A stretch of 64,000 bases of DNA, from assembly GCF_022808645.1 (NCBI RefSeq), contig NZ_JAKZKT010000015.1, forward strand, positions 29,309 through 93,308, read 5' to 3'. Both the position numbers and the translations under genes were made by a program. Of this stretch, positions 1-9,779 are shown piece after piece (positions within the stretch are counted from its first letter, which is position 1; each line of letters opens with the position of its first letter). The stretch comes from Bacillus litorisediminis (GTDB lineage Bacteria; Bacillota; Bacilli; Bacillales; JC228). Under the pieces are notes generated by a model, which saw only the letters and a list, made by a program, of their open reading frames with translations, did no database searches and had not been told where the DNA came from.

Positions 1-1903
1 AAATCAGGACAATCCAGACCTCTGGCAAGTAGAATTTGGGGCAGCCGGTTCATCGATTTCTTACAGTGTTAAAGAGCAGATTGAGGCTTTGGAATTGCCG
101 GGAATTGAATTGTATCGGGAACAGCAACGATTTTACCCGAACGGAATATTTGCTTCGCATTTAGTAGGTTTTACGCAGGTTGAAAAACAAGAAGACGGAA
201 CGGAAACAATGATGGGTCAGCTCGGGATTGAGCAGAGCTATCAGAAGTACTTGCAAGAAAAAGATGGGAAAATTCAATATCAAAGTGACGCATGGGGCAT
301 TCTTTTGCCCGATGGTAAAGAACAGGTCATTCCGCCGCAAAATGGGGATACCATTTATTTAACTTTAGATACAAAAATCCAGACCTTTCTGGAAGATGCA
401 ATGACTACGGTGCAGGAACAATACAATCCCAAACAGATGATTGCGATTGTAGCCGACCCGGATACAGGTGCAATCTTAGCAATGTCGCAGCGGCCAACTT
501 TCCATCCGCAAACAAGGGAGGGCCTCGACGAAACCTGGCATAATCTAGCAATTGAATCGGCTTTTGAGCCGGGGTCGACCATGAAAATCTTTAGCTTAGC
601 AGCTGCGGTGGAGGAGAACGCATTCAATCCAAATGCTAAATTTCAATCCGGCCGGTTAAAAATCGGTCCAAATACAGTCAATGACCACAACTGGGGTCAA
701 GGCTGGGGAGAAATCACCTTTTTAGAAGGGGTTCAGCGATCATCCAACGTGGGATTTGGAATATTGGCCAGAGACTATTTAGGATATGACAAGCTGTTAG
801 AGTATTTAAATAAATTTGGATTTGGCAAGCCAACCGGTATTGGACTGCCTGGGGAAGCTGCAGGCAAAATTCTATATGACTATGAAATTGAAAAAATCAC
901 AACTGCTTTCGGACAAGGGACCACCTTAACTCCGATTCAGCAAATTCAGGCAGCTACCGCTATTGCCAATGAAGGAAAAATGATGAAGCCGTATGTAGTA
1001 CAGAAGATTGAAGACGGCAATACAAGGCAAGTCATTGAAAAGACCGAACCAGAAGTAGTTGGACAGCCGATTTCAAAGGAAACGGCCAGAAAAGTACTAG
1101 ATATATTGGAAACAGTTATTACGGCTGAAGAGGGAACGGGTAACCGTTATCAAATTGAGGGCTACAGTGTGGCAGGGAAAACTGGAACTGCACAGATTCC
1201 AGATCCGGAAAATGGCGGATATTTAGATGGGTACGATGACTTTGTATACTCGTTTTTAGGTATGGCCCCTAAGGACGATCCGGAATTAATTATGTATGTC
1301 GCCATTCAGCAGCCTGAATTAGATGAAGAGAAATACGAGAGCGGATCTGTTCCTGTTTCCATGATTTTTAACCCAGTTATGAAAAGCAGCTTACAATATT
1401 TGAAGATAGAGCCTAATAATCTACCAAAGCCTGAGCCTACTGCGGTTCCTGACTTTGTTGGAGAAAATAGCCAAACTTCTATTACTAAGCTTGAAGAAAT
1501 GGGGCTCACCCCTGTAGTCATCGGGGAAGGTACCAACATTATCGATCAGGTGCCATTAGCAGGTACGATGCTTTTGCCGGGGGAAAGGGTTCTGCTGCTT
1601 ACAAATGGGACAAAAACAGTTCCAGACATGACAGGATGGTCTCTTCAGGATGTAATGAAATTCGTGAAAATTACAAACATCGAATTAAATAATTCCGGAA
1701 GCGGCTATGTAATCCGTCAAAGTCTCCCTGCCGGTTCTGAATTAACAGATTCAGATATTCTAGTGGTAGAGCTGGAACCTCCTTCCAAAGCGTATAAAGA
1801 GACCGAAGAAGAAGTTGCAGAAGAAGATGGAGAAGCTGAAGAACAAGGTACTACCGAAGAACAAGATGAAACGGAAGAATTAGAAGAAGTAGAAGGAACA
1901 TAG
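1..1903 (+). CDS. pbpB: Penicillin-binding protein 2B, division transpeptidase (5' partial)
   Basis: Septal class B PBP that cross-links peptidoglycan at the division site with FtsW and DivIB. The frame is open from base 2, so the start codon and N-terminal membrane anchor lie upstream; 633 residues are visible. The transpeptidase motifs are present: STMK (nucleophile Ser codon at 575-577), SSN (about 740-748) and KTGTAQ (from 1178). Two PASTA domains follow, beginning VPDFVGE (about 1445) and VPDMTGW (about 1619). The last roughly 35 residues are a Glu-rich acidic tail, which looks like a lineage-specific extension. Position just upstream of spoVD matches the Bacillus dcw cluster and separates it from its paralogue SpoVD, which has one PASTA domain. 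A terminator follows the stop. Confidence 0.95.
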   Translation, partial: NQDNPDLWQVEFGAAGSSISYSVKEQIEALELPGIELYREQQRFYPNGIFASHLVGFTQVEKQEDGTETMMGQLGIEQSYQKYLQEKDGKIQYQSDAWGILLPDGKEQVIPPQNGDTIYLTLDTKIQTFLEDAMTTVQEQYNPKQMIAIVADPDTGAILAMSQRPTFHPQTREGLDETWHNLAIESAFEPGSTMKIFSLAAAVEENAFNPNAKFQSGRLKIGPNTVNDHNWGQGWGEITFLEGVQRSSNVGFGILARDYLGYDKLLEYLNKFGFGKPTGIGLPGEAAGKILYDYEIEKITTAFGQGTTLTPIQQIQAATAIANEGKMMKPYVVQKIEDGNTRQVIEKTEPEVVGQPISKETARKVLDILETVITAEEGTGNRYQIEGYSVAGKTGTAQIPDPENGGYLDGYDDFVYSFLGMAPKDDPELIMYVAIQQPELDEEKYESGSVPVSMIFNPVMKSSLQYLKIEPNNLPKPEPTAVPDFVGENSQTSITKLEEMGLTPVVIGEGTNIIDQVPLAGTMLLPGERVLLLTNGTKTVPDMTGWSLQDVMKFVKITNIELNNSGSGYVIRQSLPAGSELTDSDILVVELEPPSKAYKETEEEVAEEDGEAEEQGTTEEQDETEELEEVEGT

Positions 1904-1912
1904 TATCGTATA

Positions 1913-1948
1913 GATTCCTCTCAGGATTATTCTTGAGGGGAATTTTTC
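1913..1948 (+). terminator. Intrinsic terminator after pbpB
   Basis: A 12-bp stem (ATTCCTCTCAGG with CTTGAGGGGAAT, including G-U pairs) is followed by a short T run. It separates the vegetative pbpB unit from sporulation gene spoVD. Confidence 0.75.
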
Positions 1949-2200
1949 GTGGATCGTATGTCCTCAAGTAATTGTTTCCCGCGGGTTTCATGGGTTTGCA
2001 GACATCAGTTCCGTTATGTTTGGAAAAACAGCCGTTTTTAAAAATTATAGGATATCCGCACCTTTACTTGCGGCCAACCGGGCGTTTCAGGAAATTTTTT
2101 TAGACAATTTCACTATCGTCACACGAGGGAATTTTAGGTTCTATCTGACTAGTGTACAAGCATATATTGGAACGAGCCTAAATTTGAGGAGGTTCCTAAG
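1949..2200 (+). promoter_or_regulatory. spoVD upstream region with possible sigma-E-like -10
   Basis: About 250 bp without a convincing gene; a 62-codon frame at 2016-2204 has no ribosome site and ends inside spoVD. CATATATT at 2161-2168 resembles the sigma-E -10 consensus (CATACA-T), but I see no good -35. Sigma-E control of spoVD is known from B. subtilis; here it is an inference. A strong Shine-Dalgarno (GAGGAGG, about 2188) precedes the spoVD TTG start. Confidence 0.3.
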
Positions 2201-4123
2201 TTGAAGCGCGTATCCCAAGTAACAGTTCGAAAACGATTAACGATTGCACTATTTGCGGGAATTTTTATCTTCTTTATTATTGATCTCAGGTTAGGCTATG
2301 TCCAGTTTGTTCTGGGAGATATGCTGACCACTCGGGCACAAGATTCGTGGAGCCGCAATGTCCCATTTCAGGCTGAACGGGGAGAAATTCTCGACCGAAA
2401 TGGGGTTGTTCTCGCTACCAATAAGAGTGCACCAACTGTTTTTGTCATACCAAGACAGATTGAAAATCCCGCTGAAACTGCTGAAAAACTAGCTTCGGTT
2501 CTGGATATGTCGGTTGAAAAAGCCTATAAGCATGTTACAGCGCAGACAAGTATTGAAACGATTACACCTGAAGGCAAAAAAATATCAAATGAAAAGGCAA
2601 ATGAAATTAAAAAGCTTAATCTCGAAGGAGTCTATATTGGAAATGATTCCATTAGACATTACCCTGAGGGCAGCTATTTGTCCCATGTATTAGGGTTTGC
2701 TGGTATTGACAATCAAGGTCTAATGGGCCTTGAGCTATATTATGATGAACAATTAAGCGGTGAGAAGGGGGCAGTTGAATTATATCTTTCTGCCAAAGGA
2801 AAAAAAATGCAAGGCCTGGCGGATGAATTTGAACCTCCTGTTGACGGGCTTGACCTGAAATTAACAATTGATTCCACTGTCCAAACCATTGTCGAACGAG
2901 AATTGGATATTGCCGAGGCTAAATATAATCCAGACGGGATTATTGCCATTGCGATGGACCCGAATAATGGTGAGATTTTAGCAATGTCCTCTCGTCCAAC
3001 GTTCGACCCGGCTGATTTCCAAGCAGTTCCTCAAGAGATCTACAACCGAAACCTCCCGATCTGGAGTACGTATGAACCAGGTTCAACCTTTAAGATTATC
3101 ACATTAGCTGCTGCACTGGAGGAAGGTAAGGTTGATTTGGAAAATGATCACTTTTATGACAGTGGCGAGGTAGAAGTTTCCGGTGCTCACTTGCATTGCT
3201 GGAAGGGTGGAGGCCACGGAAGCCAATCCTTCTTAGAGGTCGTGCAAAATTCGTGTAACCCAGGGTTTGTTGAATTAGGTATGAGGCTAGGGGAAGATAC
3301 TCTATTTGAATACATTCGGGATTTTGGATTTGGATCGAAAACCGGGATTGACCTTCATGGAGAAGGGACAGGAATTCTCTTCAGGGAAGACCAAATCGGC
3401 CCTGTTGAGCTAGCCACAACAGCGTTTGGACAAGGGGTTGCTGTGACCCCGATCCAGCAGGTAGCAGCTGTTTCCGCCGCTATTAATGGAGGAGTCCTTT
3501 ATACTCCATACGTTGCAAAGGAATTCATTGACCCTGAAACGGGAGAAGTCGTCAGCCGTAATACCCCTCAAGCCAAACGAAGGGTTATTTCTGAAGAAAC
3601 GTCAGAAAAGATTAGATACGCGTTAGAAAGTGTAGTTGCCCAAGGCACAGGGAAAAATGCCTTTGTAGATGGCTACCGTGTCGGAGGAAAAACAGGTACC
3701 GCCCAAAAAGCACAAAATGGCCGCTACTTAGAGAATAATTATATTGTATCGTTTATGGGCTTCGCTCCTGCTGATGACCCGCAAATCGTTGTATATGTGG
3801 CTGTAGATAATCCAAAAGGAACCGTTCAATTTGGGGGAACCGTTGCTGCACCGATTGTAGGAAATATTATGAGAGATGCACTTCCGTTATTAGGAGTCGA
3901 GCCTAGAAAGAATCAAATTGAAAAAGAAAGAACCTGGCTCGACACTCCTTTAGTTGAAGTGCCAGATCTAGTGGGGATGACTAAAAGTGAAATCATTCAG
4001 GCCCCTTATACACTTAATCTAGAGTCAAGCGGAGAAGGAAATGTAGTTGTGGAGCAAGCACCAAGAGCAGGAGTTAAAGTAAAAGAGGGATCTACAATCA
4101 GAATATACTTCTCAAATCCTTAA
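2201..4123 (+). CDS. spoVD: Stage V sporulation protein D, spore-cortex transpeptidase
   Basis: Class B PBP of 640 aa needed for spore cortex synthesis, acting with SpoVE. The TTG start is fixed by GAGGAGG ten bases upstream. An N-terminal membrane anchor (about residues 14-34) precedes the PBP dimerisation domain. The transpeptidase domain has STFK (Ser295), SCN (about 351-353) and KTGTAQ (Lys497). One PASTA domain ends the protein, and there is no acidic tail. Cysteines at about 333 and 352 are 19 residues apart, matching the Cys332/Cys351 pair of B. subtilis SpoVD, whose disulfide is reduced by the thioredoxin-like StoA. This supports the sporulation assignment over vegetative PBP2B. Confidence 0.96.
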   Translation: MKRVSQVTVRKRLTIALFAGIFIFFIIDLRLGYVQFVLGDMLTTRAQDSWSRNVPFQAERGEILDRNGVVLATNKSAPTVFVIPRQIENPAETAEKLASVLDMSVEKAYKHVTAQTSIETITPEGKKISNEKANEIKKLNLEGVYIGNDSIRHYPEGSYLSHVLGFAGIDNQGLMGLELYYDEQLSGEKGAVELYLSAKGKKMQGLADEFEPPVDGLDLKLTIDSTVQTIVERELDIAEAKYNPDGIIAIAMDPNNGEILAMSSRPTFDPADFQAVPQEIYNRNLPIWSTYEPGSTFKIITLAAALEEGKVDLENDHFYDSGEVEVSGAHLHCWKGGGHGSQSFLEVVQNSCNPGFVELGMRLGEDTLFEYIRDFGFGSKTGIDLHGEGTGILFREDQIGPVELATTAFGQGVAVTPIQQVAAVSAAINGGVLYTPYVAKEFIDPETGEVVSRNTPQAKRRVISEETSEKIRYALESVVAQGTGKNAFVDGYRVGGKTGTAQKAQNGRYLENNYIVSFMGFAPADDPQIVVYVAVDNPKGTVQFGGTVAAPIVGNIMRDALPLLGVEPRKNQIEKERTWLDTPLVEVPDLVGMTKSEIIQAPYTLNLESSGEGNVVVEQAPRAGVKVKEGSTIRIYFSNP

Positions 4124-4127
4124 TAAC

Positions 4128-4167
4128 AAAAGGGCGGATTGCTTTTGGCATAACCGCCCTTTTTTTG
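4128..4167 (+). terminator. Intrinsic terminator after spoVD
   Basis: The stem AAAAGGGCGG pairs with CCGCCCTTTT around a loop of about 16 nt, followed by a run of seven T. It starts five bases after the spoVD stop. Confidence 0.9.
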
Positions 4168-4356
4168 AAGGCTAGTCCAGCATGGGTTATTTCTCACACT
4201 TGAAGAATATTTTCCCATCCTGAAATGAAGCGATTTTTATGAAACAAATAGCGAAAAGGGAATGTTTCATGTAAAATGGATATGACTTTTGACACTTTCC
4301 AGACGGGACAGCGAAGTGCTCTGCATCTAAGATTCAAGTAAAGAGAGGTATTTTCA

Positions 4357-5820
4357 ATGAAGCTACAGCAATTAATAGAACATTTACATATTCCAAATCT
4401 GCAGGAACTTCCGAATATAGAAATAAAATCAATCGAACAAAATCACCAATTGGTTCAGGAAGGCAGTTTATTTATTTGTATTAAAGGATTAAGGTTCGAT
4501 GGACATGATTTTGCAAATCAGGTCGTTGAAAACGGAGCAAAAGCGATACTGGCTGAACGCCCGCTTGATGTCAAGGTTCCTGTTATCGTAGTAAAAGATA
4601 CAAAAAGAGCAATGGCTGTCATTGCAGATGCATTTTATCAGCATCCATCATCTGAGCTTCAGCTGATCGGGATCACTGGAACTAACGGGAAAACCTCGAC
4701 TAGCCATTATGTTGAATCAATTATGAAGTATTGCGGAAAAAAGACAGGTTTAATCGGTACGATGTATCGCAAGGTAGGAGAAACCATTCTTCCTACCCAA
4801 AATACGACACCAGATAGCTTATCACTTCAGCAAACCTTTTATACGATGAAAAATGAGGAAGTTGAAGTTTGCGCCATGGAAGTTTCTTCACATGCCTTAA
4901 AAGAAGGAAGAGTATACGGGGTTGACTTTGATATTGCTGTGTTTACGAATTTGACGCAAGATCATCTCGACTACCACGGTACTATGGAAGAATACCGTTT
5001 TACAAAAGGGCTGCTATTTGCCCAGCTTGGAAACAAATATGATGTAAAACGGCCAAAGTATGCCTTATTAAATAGTGACGAAGCGGCAACGGAGTATTAT
5101 AAGACTGTTACACCTGCCTTTATTTATACATATGGCATTGAACATGAAGCTGACTTTATGGCCAAAGATATAACGACTAATCATAATGGAACGCAATTTC
5201 TGTTTGCATCTCCTTATGGAGAAAAACAGGTGCAAATTCCTTTGGTAGGATTATTTTCTGTTTATAATGTTTTGGCTGCTGCCTCAAGCTGCCTGCTTGC
5301 GGGTGCACCATTTGCAAAGGTTTGTGAAGCGATTGAAAAACTCGAAGGCGTTCCAGGCCGGTTTGAGCTGGTGAGCGGTCCTCAGGACTTCACAATCATT
5401 GTTGACTACGCCCATACCCCAGACAGTCTGGAAAATGTGCTTGAGACGATACAGCAATTTAAACAGAGGGAGGTTTGGGTTGTCGTTGGATGTGGCGGAG
5501 ACCGTGACAGGACAAAACGGCCAATTATGGCAAAGATTGCGTGTGAGTTAAGCGAGCATGCAATTTTTACTTCTGATAATCCGCGAAGTGAAGATCCTGC
5601 AGCGATAATTGATGATATGGTTGAAGGTGTCAAAGATTATACAAACTACCAGGTCATTATTGACAGAGAAGAAGCCATTAACTATGCTGTCCGCCATGCT
5701 AAAAAAGATGATGTCATTCTAATCGCTGGCAAGGGACATGAAACCTATCAGATTATCGGTGATGCCGTCAATGATTTTGATGATCGGGAAGTAGCAAGAA
5801 AAGCGGTAGAAACAATCTAA
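4357..5820 (+). CDS. murE: UDP-MurNAc-L-Ala-D-Glu:meso-diaminopimelate ligase
   Basis: Cytoplasmic ATP-dependent ligase adding the third stem-peptide residue to UDP-MurNAc-dipeptide, 487 aa. The Mur ligase P-loop GTNGKTSTS is near residue 109. The DNPR motif (about 407-410, within SDNPRSEDP) is the signature for meso-diaminopimelate rather than lysine, so this organism should have DAP-type peptidoglycan. The ATG has an AGAGAGG ribosome site. It follows the spoVD terminator with its own untranslated region of about 190 bp, in which TTGACA (4289-4294) is visible without a matching -10. It appears to begin the murE-mraY-murD-spoVE run. Confidence 0.97.
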   Translation: MKLQQLIEHLHIPNLQELPNIEIKSIEQNHQLVQEGSLFICIKGLRFDGHDFANQVVENGAKAILAERPLDVKVPVIVVKDTKRAMAVIADAFYQHPSSELQLIGITGTNGKTSTSHYVESIMKYCGKKTGLIGTMYRKVGETILPTQNTTPDSLSLQQTFYTMKNEEVEVCAMEVSSHALKEGRVYGVDFDIAVFTNLTQDHLDYHGTMEEYRFTKGLLFAQLGNKYDVKRPKYALLNSDEAATEYYKTVTPAFIYTYGIEHEADFMAKDITTNHNGTQFLFASPYGEKQVQIPLVGLFSVYNVLAAASSCLLAGAPFAKVCEAIEKLEGVPGRFELVSGPQDFTIIVDYAHTPDSLENVLETIQQFKQREVWVVVGCGGDRDRTKRPIMAKIACELSEHAIFTSDNPRSEDPAAIIDDMVEGVKDYTNYQVIIDREEAINYAVRHAKKDDVILIAGKGHETYQIIGDAVNDFDDREVARKAVETI

Positions 5821-5837
5821 AAAGAAGAGTGATTACT

Positions 5838-5951
5838 ATGTTTAAAGACCTATTTTATTATGAAAATCGTCTGATTACTTGTAAACAGGCATATCAATAT
5901 TCTGAGTATTTGTATGAGTCTTATAAAAAAGGAGGGGGACTGTCATGCTAG
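5838..5951 (+). CDS. Candidate 37-residue small protein between murE and mraY
   Basis: An uninterrupted small frame starts at ATG 5838, 17 bases after the murE stop, and ends at TAG 5949-5951, overlapping the mraY start by seven bases. The product begins [10 protein letters not shown] and is rich in Tyr, Lys and Glu, with no predicted membrane segment. The ribosome site is weak (AAGAAGAG about seven bases upstream). The mraY Shine-Dalgarno lies inside its last codons, so translation could couple it to mraY. I do not recognise a family. It may be real or simply an untranslated spacer. Confidence 0.35.
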   Translation: MFKDLFYYENRLITCKQAYQYSEYLYESYKKGGGLSC

Positions 5952-6922
5952 AGAAAGTGATTATTTTTACGATTATTATGGCATTTACAATTACAGTATT
6001 ATTGTCCCCTTTATTCATACCATTTTTAAGAAGACTAAAATTTGGTCAAAGTATCCGTGATGAAGGTCCTAAATCTCATCAGAAAAAATCGGGCACACCG
6101 ACGATGGGCGGAATCATAATTTTGCTTTCGATTGTGATATCGACTATGGTTATGACAGCGAAATTTAGCGAGATTTCCTTTATCACTTTATTATTATTGT
6201 TGGTTACAATAGGCTTTGGTTTACTTGGATTTTTAGATGATTATATTAAGGTTGCTTTAAAACGAAATCTTGGCTTAACATCCAAACAAAAATTATTGGG
6301 ACAAATTATTATTTCCATTATTGTTTTTTGGATTATGAAAGATAATGGTATTTCTACGGAGATTGAAATCCCATTTACAAATATTGAGTTTGAGCTAGGC
6401 TGGTTGTATGCATTATTTATTATCTTTTGGCTCGTTGGATTCTCGAATGCGGTGAATTTAACGGATGGGCTGGATGGTTTAGTATCTGGTACAACTGCCA
6501 TTGCATTTGGTGCCTTTGCAGTTCTGGCGTGGAATCAATCGCAAATGGAGGTCGCTATTTTTTCTGTAGCCGTAGTTGGAGCGGTATTAGGGTTCCTCGT
6601 ATTTAATGCCCACCCTGCAAAGGTGTTTATGGGGGATACAGGTTCATTGGCACTTGGCGGGGCGATTGCGATGATTTCGATTATTACGAAACTGGAATTA
6701 TTGCTTGTTTTAATTGGCGGTGTCTTCGTTATTGTTACATTATCCGTTATTCTGCAGGTAGCTTCCTTTAAAACAACAGGCAAACGAATATTCAAAATGA
6801 GCCCCCTTCATCATCATTTCGAATTAGTCGGGTGGTCGGAATGGAGAATCGTTGTTACATTTTGGAGCGTAGGTCTGCTATGTGCAGCCCTTGGCGTCTA
6901 TATTGAGGTGTGGATGAGTTGA
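5945..6922 (+). CDS. mraY: Phospho-N-acetylmuramoyl-pentapeptide transferase
   Basis: Integral membrane enzyme that transfers phospho-MurNAc-pentapeptide to undecaprenyl phosphate, forming lipid I. It is 325 aa with about ten hydrophobic segments. Family motifs are visible: FLDDYIK (about residue 97), NLTDGLDGL (about 172), FMGDTGS (about 228) and the C-terminal cytoplasmic SPLHHHFEL loop, which holds the HHH cluster. The ATG is preceded by AAAAAAGGAGGGGG. Its end overlaps the start of murD, indicating translational coupling. Confidence 0.97.
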   Translation: MLEKVIIFTIIMAFTITVLLSPLFIPFLRRLKFGQSIRDEGPKSHQKKSGTPTMGGIIILLSIVISTMVMTAKFSEISFITLLLLLVTIGFGLLGFLDDYIKVALKRNLGLTSKQKLLGQIIISIIVFWIMKDNGISTEIEIPFTNIEFELGWLYALFIIFWLVGFSNAVNLTDGLDGLVSGTTAIAFGAFAVLAWNQSQMEVAIFSVAVVGAVLGFLVFNAHPAKVFMGDTGSLALGGAIAMISIITKLELLLVLIGGVFVIVTLSVILQVASFKTTGKRIFKMSPLHHHFELVGWSEWRIVVTFWSVGLLCAALGVYIEVWMS

Positions 6923-8271
6923 GAAAAGTAAATACGTTTTTTCATAAAAAGATTCTTGTACTAGGGTTAGCAAAAAGCGGAGTCAGTGCTGCATCTCTTT
7001 TACATAAACTAGGTGCCTTCGTAACAGTTAATGACTTTAAACCATTATCAGAAAACCCGGAAGCACAAGGCCTCTTGCAGGAGGGGATTAAAGTGATCTG
7101 CGGCAGTCATCCGATTGAATTATTGGATGAGGGATTTGAATACATCGTTAAAAATCCAGGGATTCCATATGAGAATCCGCTGATTGAAGGAGCAATAAAG
7201 AGGGGCATTCCCGTTATTACTGAAGTAGAATTGGCTTACCTCGTGTCAGAGGCGCCGTTTATTGCCATTACAGGTACAAACGGTAAAACCACCACGACTA
7301 CTTTAATTTATGAAATGTTAAAGGCTGATCAAAAGCAGCCTCTAATAGCAGGGAATATCGGTACCGTCGCGTCAGATGTGGCGCAAGCGGCGACTAGTGA
7401 TAATACTATTGTAATCGAGTTATCTTCTTTTCAGCTGATGGGAATTCAACAATTTCAGCCTAAAATAGCAGTGCTGACAAACCTTTATCAGGCCCATTTG
7501 GACTACCATCATTCATTAAAAGCTTATTGGGAAGCAAAAGCTAATATTACAAAAAACCAAACCGAAAATGATTGGTTTATTTTTAATTCGGATCAGGACG
7601 AATGCCTGGCTATTGCTCAAAACAGCAAGGCGAAACCTATTCCATTTTCAACTAAATACAAGGTTGAGGATGGAGCATATGTAGAAAATGGATGGATATA
7701 TTTTCGCGGCGAAGCAATTATGAAGTATGGAGATGTTGTCTTACCTGGGAGTCATAATCTTGAAAATATATTAGCCAGTGTGAGTGCTGCAAGATTGCAT
7801 GGAGTAAGTAAAGAAGCCATTCACAAAGTACTGACAACCTTCTATGGGGTGAAACATCGCCTTCAATACATTGATACGATTGCTGGCAGGAAGTTTTACA
7901 ATGATTCAAAGGCTACAAATATTTTAGCGACTCAAAAGGCGCTAGAAGCTTTTAGGCAACCGACGATCTTGCTTGCTGGCGGGTTAGACCGTGGCAATGA
8001 ATTTGATGAGTTGATTCCAAGCTTGAAACATGTTAAAGCGATTATAACCTTTGGGCAGACCGCCCCCAAAATTGAAAGAATCGCAAAAGAGGCAGGAATA
8101 GAATGTATTCAACGTGTCGATAATGTGGAAAAAGCAGTTCCGGCAGCGTTTGAGATTTCGTCCGAAGGAGACGTTATTCTCCTGTCTCCAGCCTGTGCCA
8201 GTTGGGATCAATATAAAACTTTTGAGGTACGCGGAGACATTTTTATAGACGCTGTGCATAAGCTTAAGTAA
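6919..8271 (+). CDS. murD: UDP-MurNAc-L-alanine:D-glutamate ligase
   Basis: Cytoplasmic Mur ligase adding D-Glu to UDP-MurNAc-L-Ala, 450 aa (about 451 in B. subtilis). I place the start at TTG 6919, which has GAGGTG eight bases upstream and overlaps the mraY stop by four bases; a GTG at 6910 is in frame but lacks a spaced site. The N-terminal nucleotide fold begins [10 protein letters not shown]. The P-loop is GTNGKTTTT (about residue 118), followed by the conserved NDSKATN and C-terminal [10 protein letters not shown] motifs. Confidence 0.97.
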   Translation: MRKVNTFFHKKILVLGLAKSGVSAASLLHKLGAFVTVNDFKPLSENPEAQGLLQEGIKVICGSHPIELLDEGFEYIVKNPGIPYENPLIEGAIKRGIPVITEVELAYLVSEAPFIAITGTNGKTTTTTLIYEMLKADQKQPLIAGNIGTVASDVAQAATSDNTIVIELSSFQLMGIQQFQPKIAVLTNLYQAHLDYHHSLKAYWEAKANITKNQTENDWFIFNSDQDECLAIAQNSKAKPIPFSTKYKVEDGAYVENGWIYFRGEAIMKYGDVVLPGSHNLENILASVSAARLHGVSKEAIHKVLTTFYGVKHRLQYIDTIAGRKFYNDSKATNILATQKALEAFRQPTILLAGGLDRGNEFDELIPSLKHVKAIITFGQTAPKIERIAKEAGIECIQRVDNVEKAVPAAFEISSEGDVILLSPACASWDQYKTFEVRGDIFIDAVHKLK

Positions 8272-8320
8272 GGGCTTGTCCTTTTCGACGCCCTAATAAG
8301 CGTCTGTTGAGGTGTTCGCA

Positions 8321-9424
8321 TTGCCAACGTTGAAAAAATCCACACCAGATTTTTTATTAATACTTGTTACTTTATCTTTACTCGCAGTTGGTTTAATCAT
8401 GGTTTATAGTGCGAGTGCTGTCTGGGCAGAGTATAAATTTAACGACTCTTTCTTTTTTGCCAAAAGACAGCTGCTTTTTGCTGGGGTTGGGGTAGTCGCT
8501 ATGTTCTTCATTATGAATATAGATTACTGGAATTGGAGATCTTGGGCTAAAATCTTGGTAATTGTTTGTTTTGTGCTGCTGATTGCGGTATTAATTCCTG
8601 GCGTAGGTATGGAAAGGAATGGTTCCAGAAGCTGGATAGGCGTGGGTGCTTTTTCGATTCAGCCATCGGAATTTATGAAATTTGCCATGATTGTTTTTTT
8701 AGCCAAATTTCTAACGGATCGCCAGCGCTATATTACAACCGTAAAACAGGGACTAGTTCCGTCCTTGGGGTTAGTTTTCCTGGCATTTGCGTTAATCATG
8801 CTTCAGCCAGACCTCGGTACGGGGACAGTTATGGTTGGAACTTGTGTCGTGATGATTTTTATTGCAGGGGCAAGAATCCGTCATTTTATCTTTTTAGGGT
8901 TAATGGGACTAGCTGGATTTGTTGCACTGATAGCCTCTGCTCCTTATAGGATTCAAAGAATTACAAGCTTCTTAGATCCTTGGTCAGACCCGCAAAACAG
9001 CGGATTTCAAATTATCCAATCTTTATATGCCATCGGTCCTGGGGGATTATTTGGATTAGGCTTAGGGCAAAGCAGGCAGAAATTCTTCTATTTGCCTGAA
9101 CCTCAAACTGATTTTATATTTGCCATTATTTCTGAGGAGCTTGGTTTTATCGGCGGCTCGTTCGTCATCCTATTATTTGCCTTGTTGCTATGGAGAGGCA
9201 TGCGAATTGCTTTAGGTGCTCCGGACTTGTATGGCAGCTTTTTGGCTGTCGGAATTATTGCGATGATTGCGATTCAAGTGATGATCAATATCGGAGTCGT
9301 TACGGGGCTGATGCCTGTTACAGGCATTACACTTCCATTTTTAAGCTATGGCGGTTCATCTCTAACCCTTATGTTAATGGCAGTTGGCGTATTATTAAAT
9401 GTGAGCAGATACTCGAGATATTAA
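8321..9424 (+). CDS. spoVE: SpoVE, SEDS-family peptidoglycan polymerase of sporulation
   Basis: Multi-pass SEDS glycosyltransferase that polymerises cortex peptidoglycan with SpoVD. The start is read as TTG 8321 (367 aa), placed by GAGGTG at 8309-8314; an in-frame GTG at 8312 would add three residues. About ten membrane segments are seen. SEDS landmarks include VYSASAVWA near the N-terminus, NGSRSWI, PSEF and QPDLGTG, and the C-terminal TGITLPFLSYGGSS. The close match to B. subtilis SpoVE, the context between murD and murB, and the end LLNVSRYSRY favour SpoVE over vegetative FtsW. It is the last gene before a terminator; murG, its usual partner downstream, is missing. Confidence 0.95.
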   Translation: MPTLKKSTPDFLLILVTLSLLAVGLIMVYSASAVWAEYKFNDSFFFAKRQLLFAGVGVVAMFFIMNIDYWNWRSWAKILVIVCFVLLIAVLIPGVGMERNGSRSWIGVGAFSIQPSEFMKFAMIVFLAKFLTDRQRYITTVKQGLVPSLGLVFLAFALIMLQPDLGTGTVMVGTCVVMIFIAGARIRHFIFLGLMGLAGFVALIASAPYRIQRITSFLDPWSDPQNSGFQIIQSLYAIGPGGLFGLGLGQSRQKFFYLPEPQTDFIFAIISEELGFIGGSFVILLFALLLWRGMRIALGAPDLYGSFLAVGIIAMIAIQVMINIGVVTGLMPVTGITLPFLSYGGSSLTLMLMAVGVLLNVSRYSRY

Positions 9425-9511
9425 ACTGGCTAATTAGATATAGGTTACTTTACATTTTAATGACAATCAGGGTACAAAGACTACTCGAAACTAAAAAATA
9501 TAGTAAAATAG

Positions 9512-9561
9512 AAAAAGCGAGAAGGGGTAAATCGAAATTCCTTATTTCTCGCTTTTTATTT
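9512..9561 (+). terminator. Intrinsic terminator after spoVE
   Basis: A 12-bp perfect stem AAAAAGCGAGAA/TTCTCGCTTTTT has a possible inner AAGG/CCTT pairing, and the 3' arm ends in a T run. It closes the murE-spoVE transcription unit. Confidence 0.85.
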
Positions 9562-9654
9562 TGTACATAATTTGCAGTAAAATTGTAGTGCAAAAATGTC
9601 TTTTCCGTTATTCTAAGATTTGTTGACCGGTGTAAAATAAACACGAGCAAACCT

Positions 9655-9683
9655 TTCACAGTATAGGGCTAATGCCGTATGAT
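9655..9683 (+). promoter_or_regulatory. Sigma-A-type promoter for murB
   Basis: TTCACA (9655-9660, 5/6 to TTGACA), a 17-bp spacer, then TATGAT (9678-9683, 5/6 to TATAAT). It lies about 95 bp before the murB start and just past the spoVE terminator, so murB and possibly the genes after it start a fresh unit here. Confidence 0.7.
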
Positions 9684-9779
9684 AATATAGGCGAATGTTC
9701 TATAGTGAGAAAACGGATAACAATGGAAATCAGATGATCGATGTATATATGATACAAGCTTATTATGAGGTGAAAGTTG

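Larger units (their letters stand above)
9425..9779 (+). other. spoVE-murB intergenic region lacking murG
   Basis: 355 bp with no credible gene on either strand. It contains a terminator, a TTTGCA...TGCAAA dyad (about 9570-9593) and a murB promoter. In B. subtilis this junction is occupied by murG (about 1.1 kb). I see no translated remnant of MurG here, so the gene has been cleanly lost or moved. Confidence 0.8.

Noticed and set aside
2016..2204. 62-codon frame before spoVD
   Set aside because: No ribosome site, AT-rich upstream DNA, and it ends inside the spoVD start region.
9190..9570. 126-codon + frame over the spoVE end and terminator
   Set aside because: It is out of frame with the clear spoVE product and runs through the terminator; not a MurG remnant.
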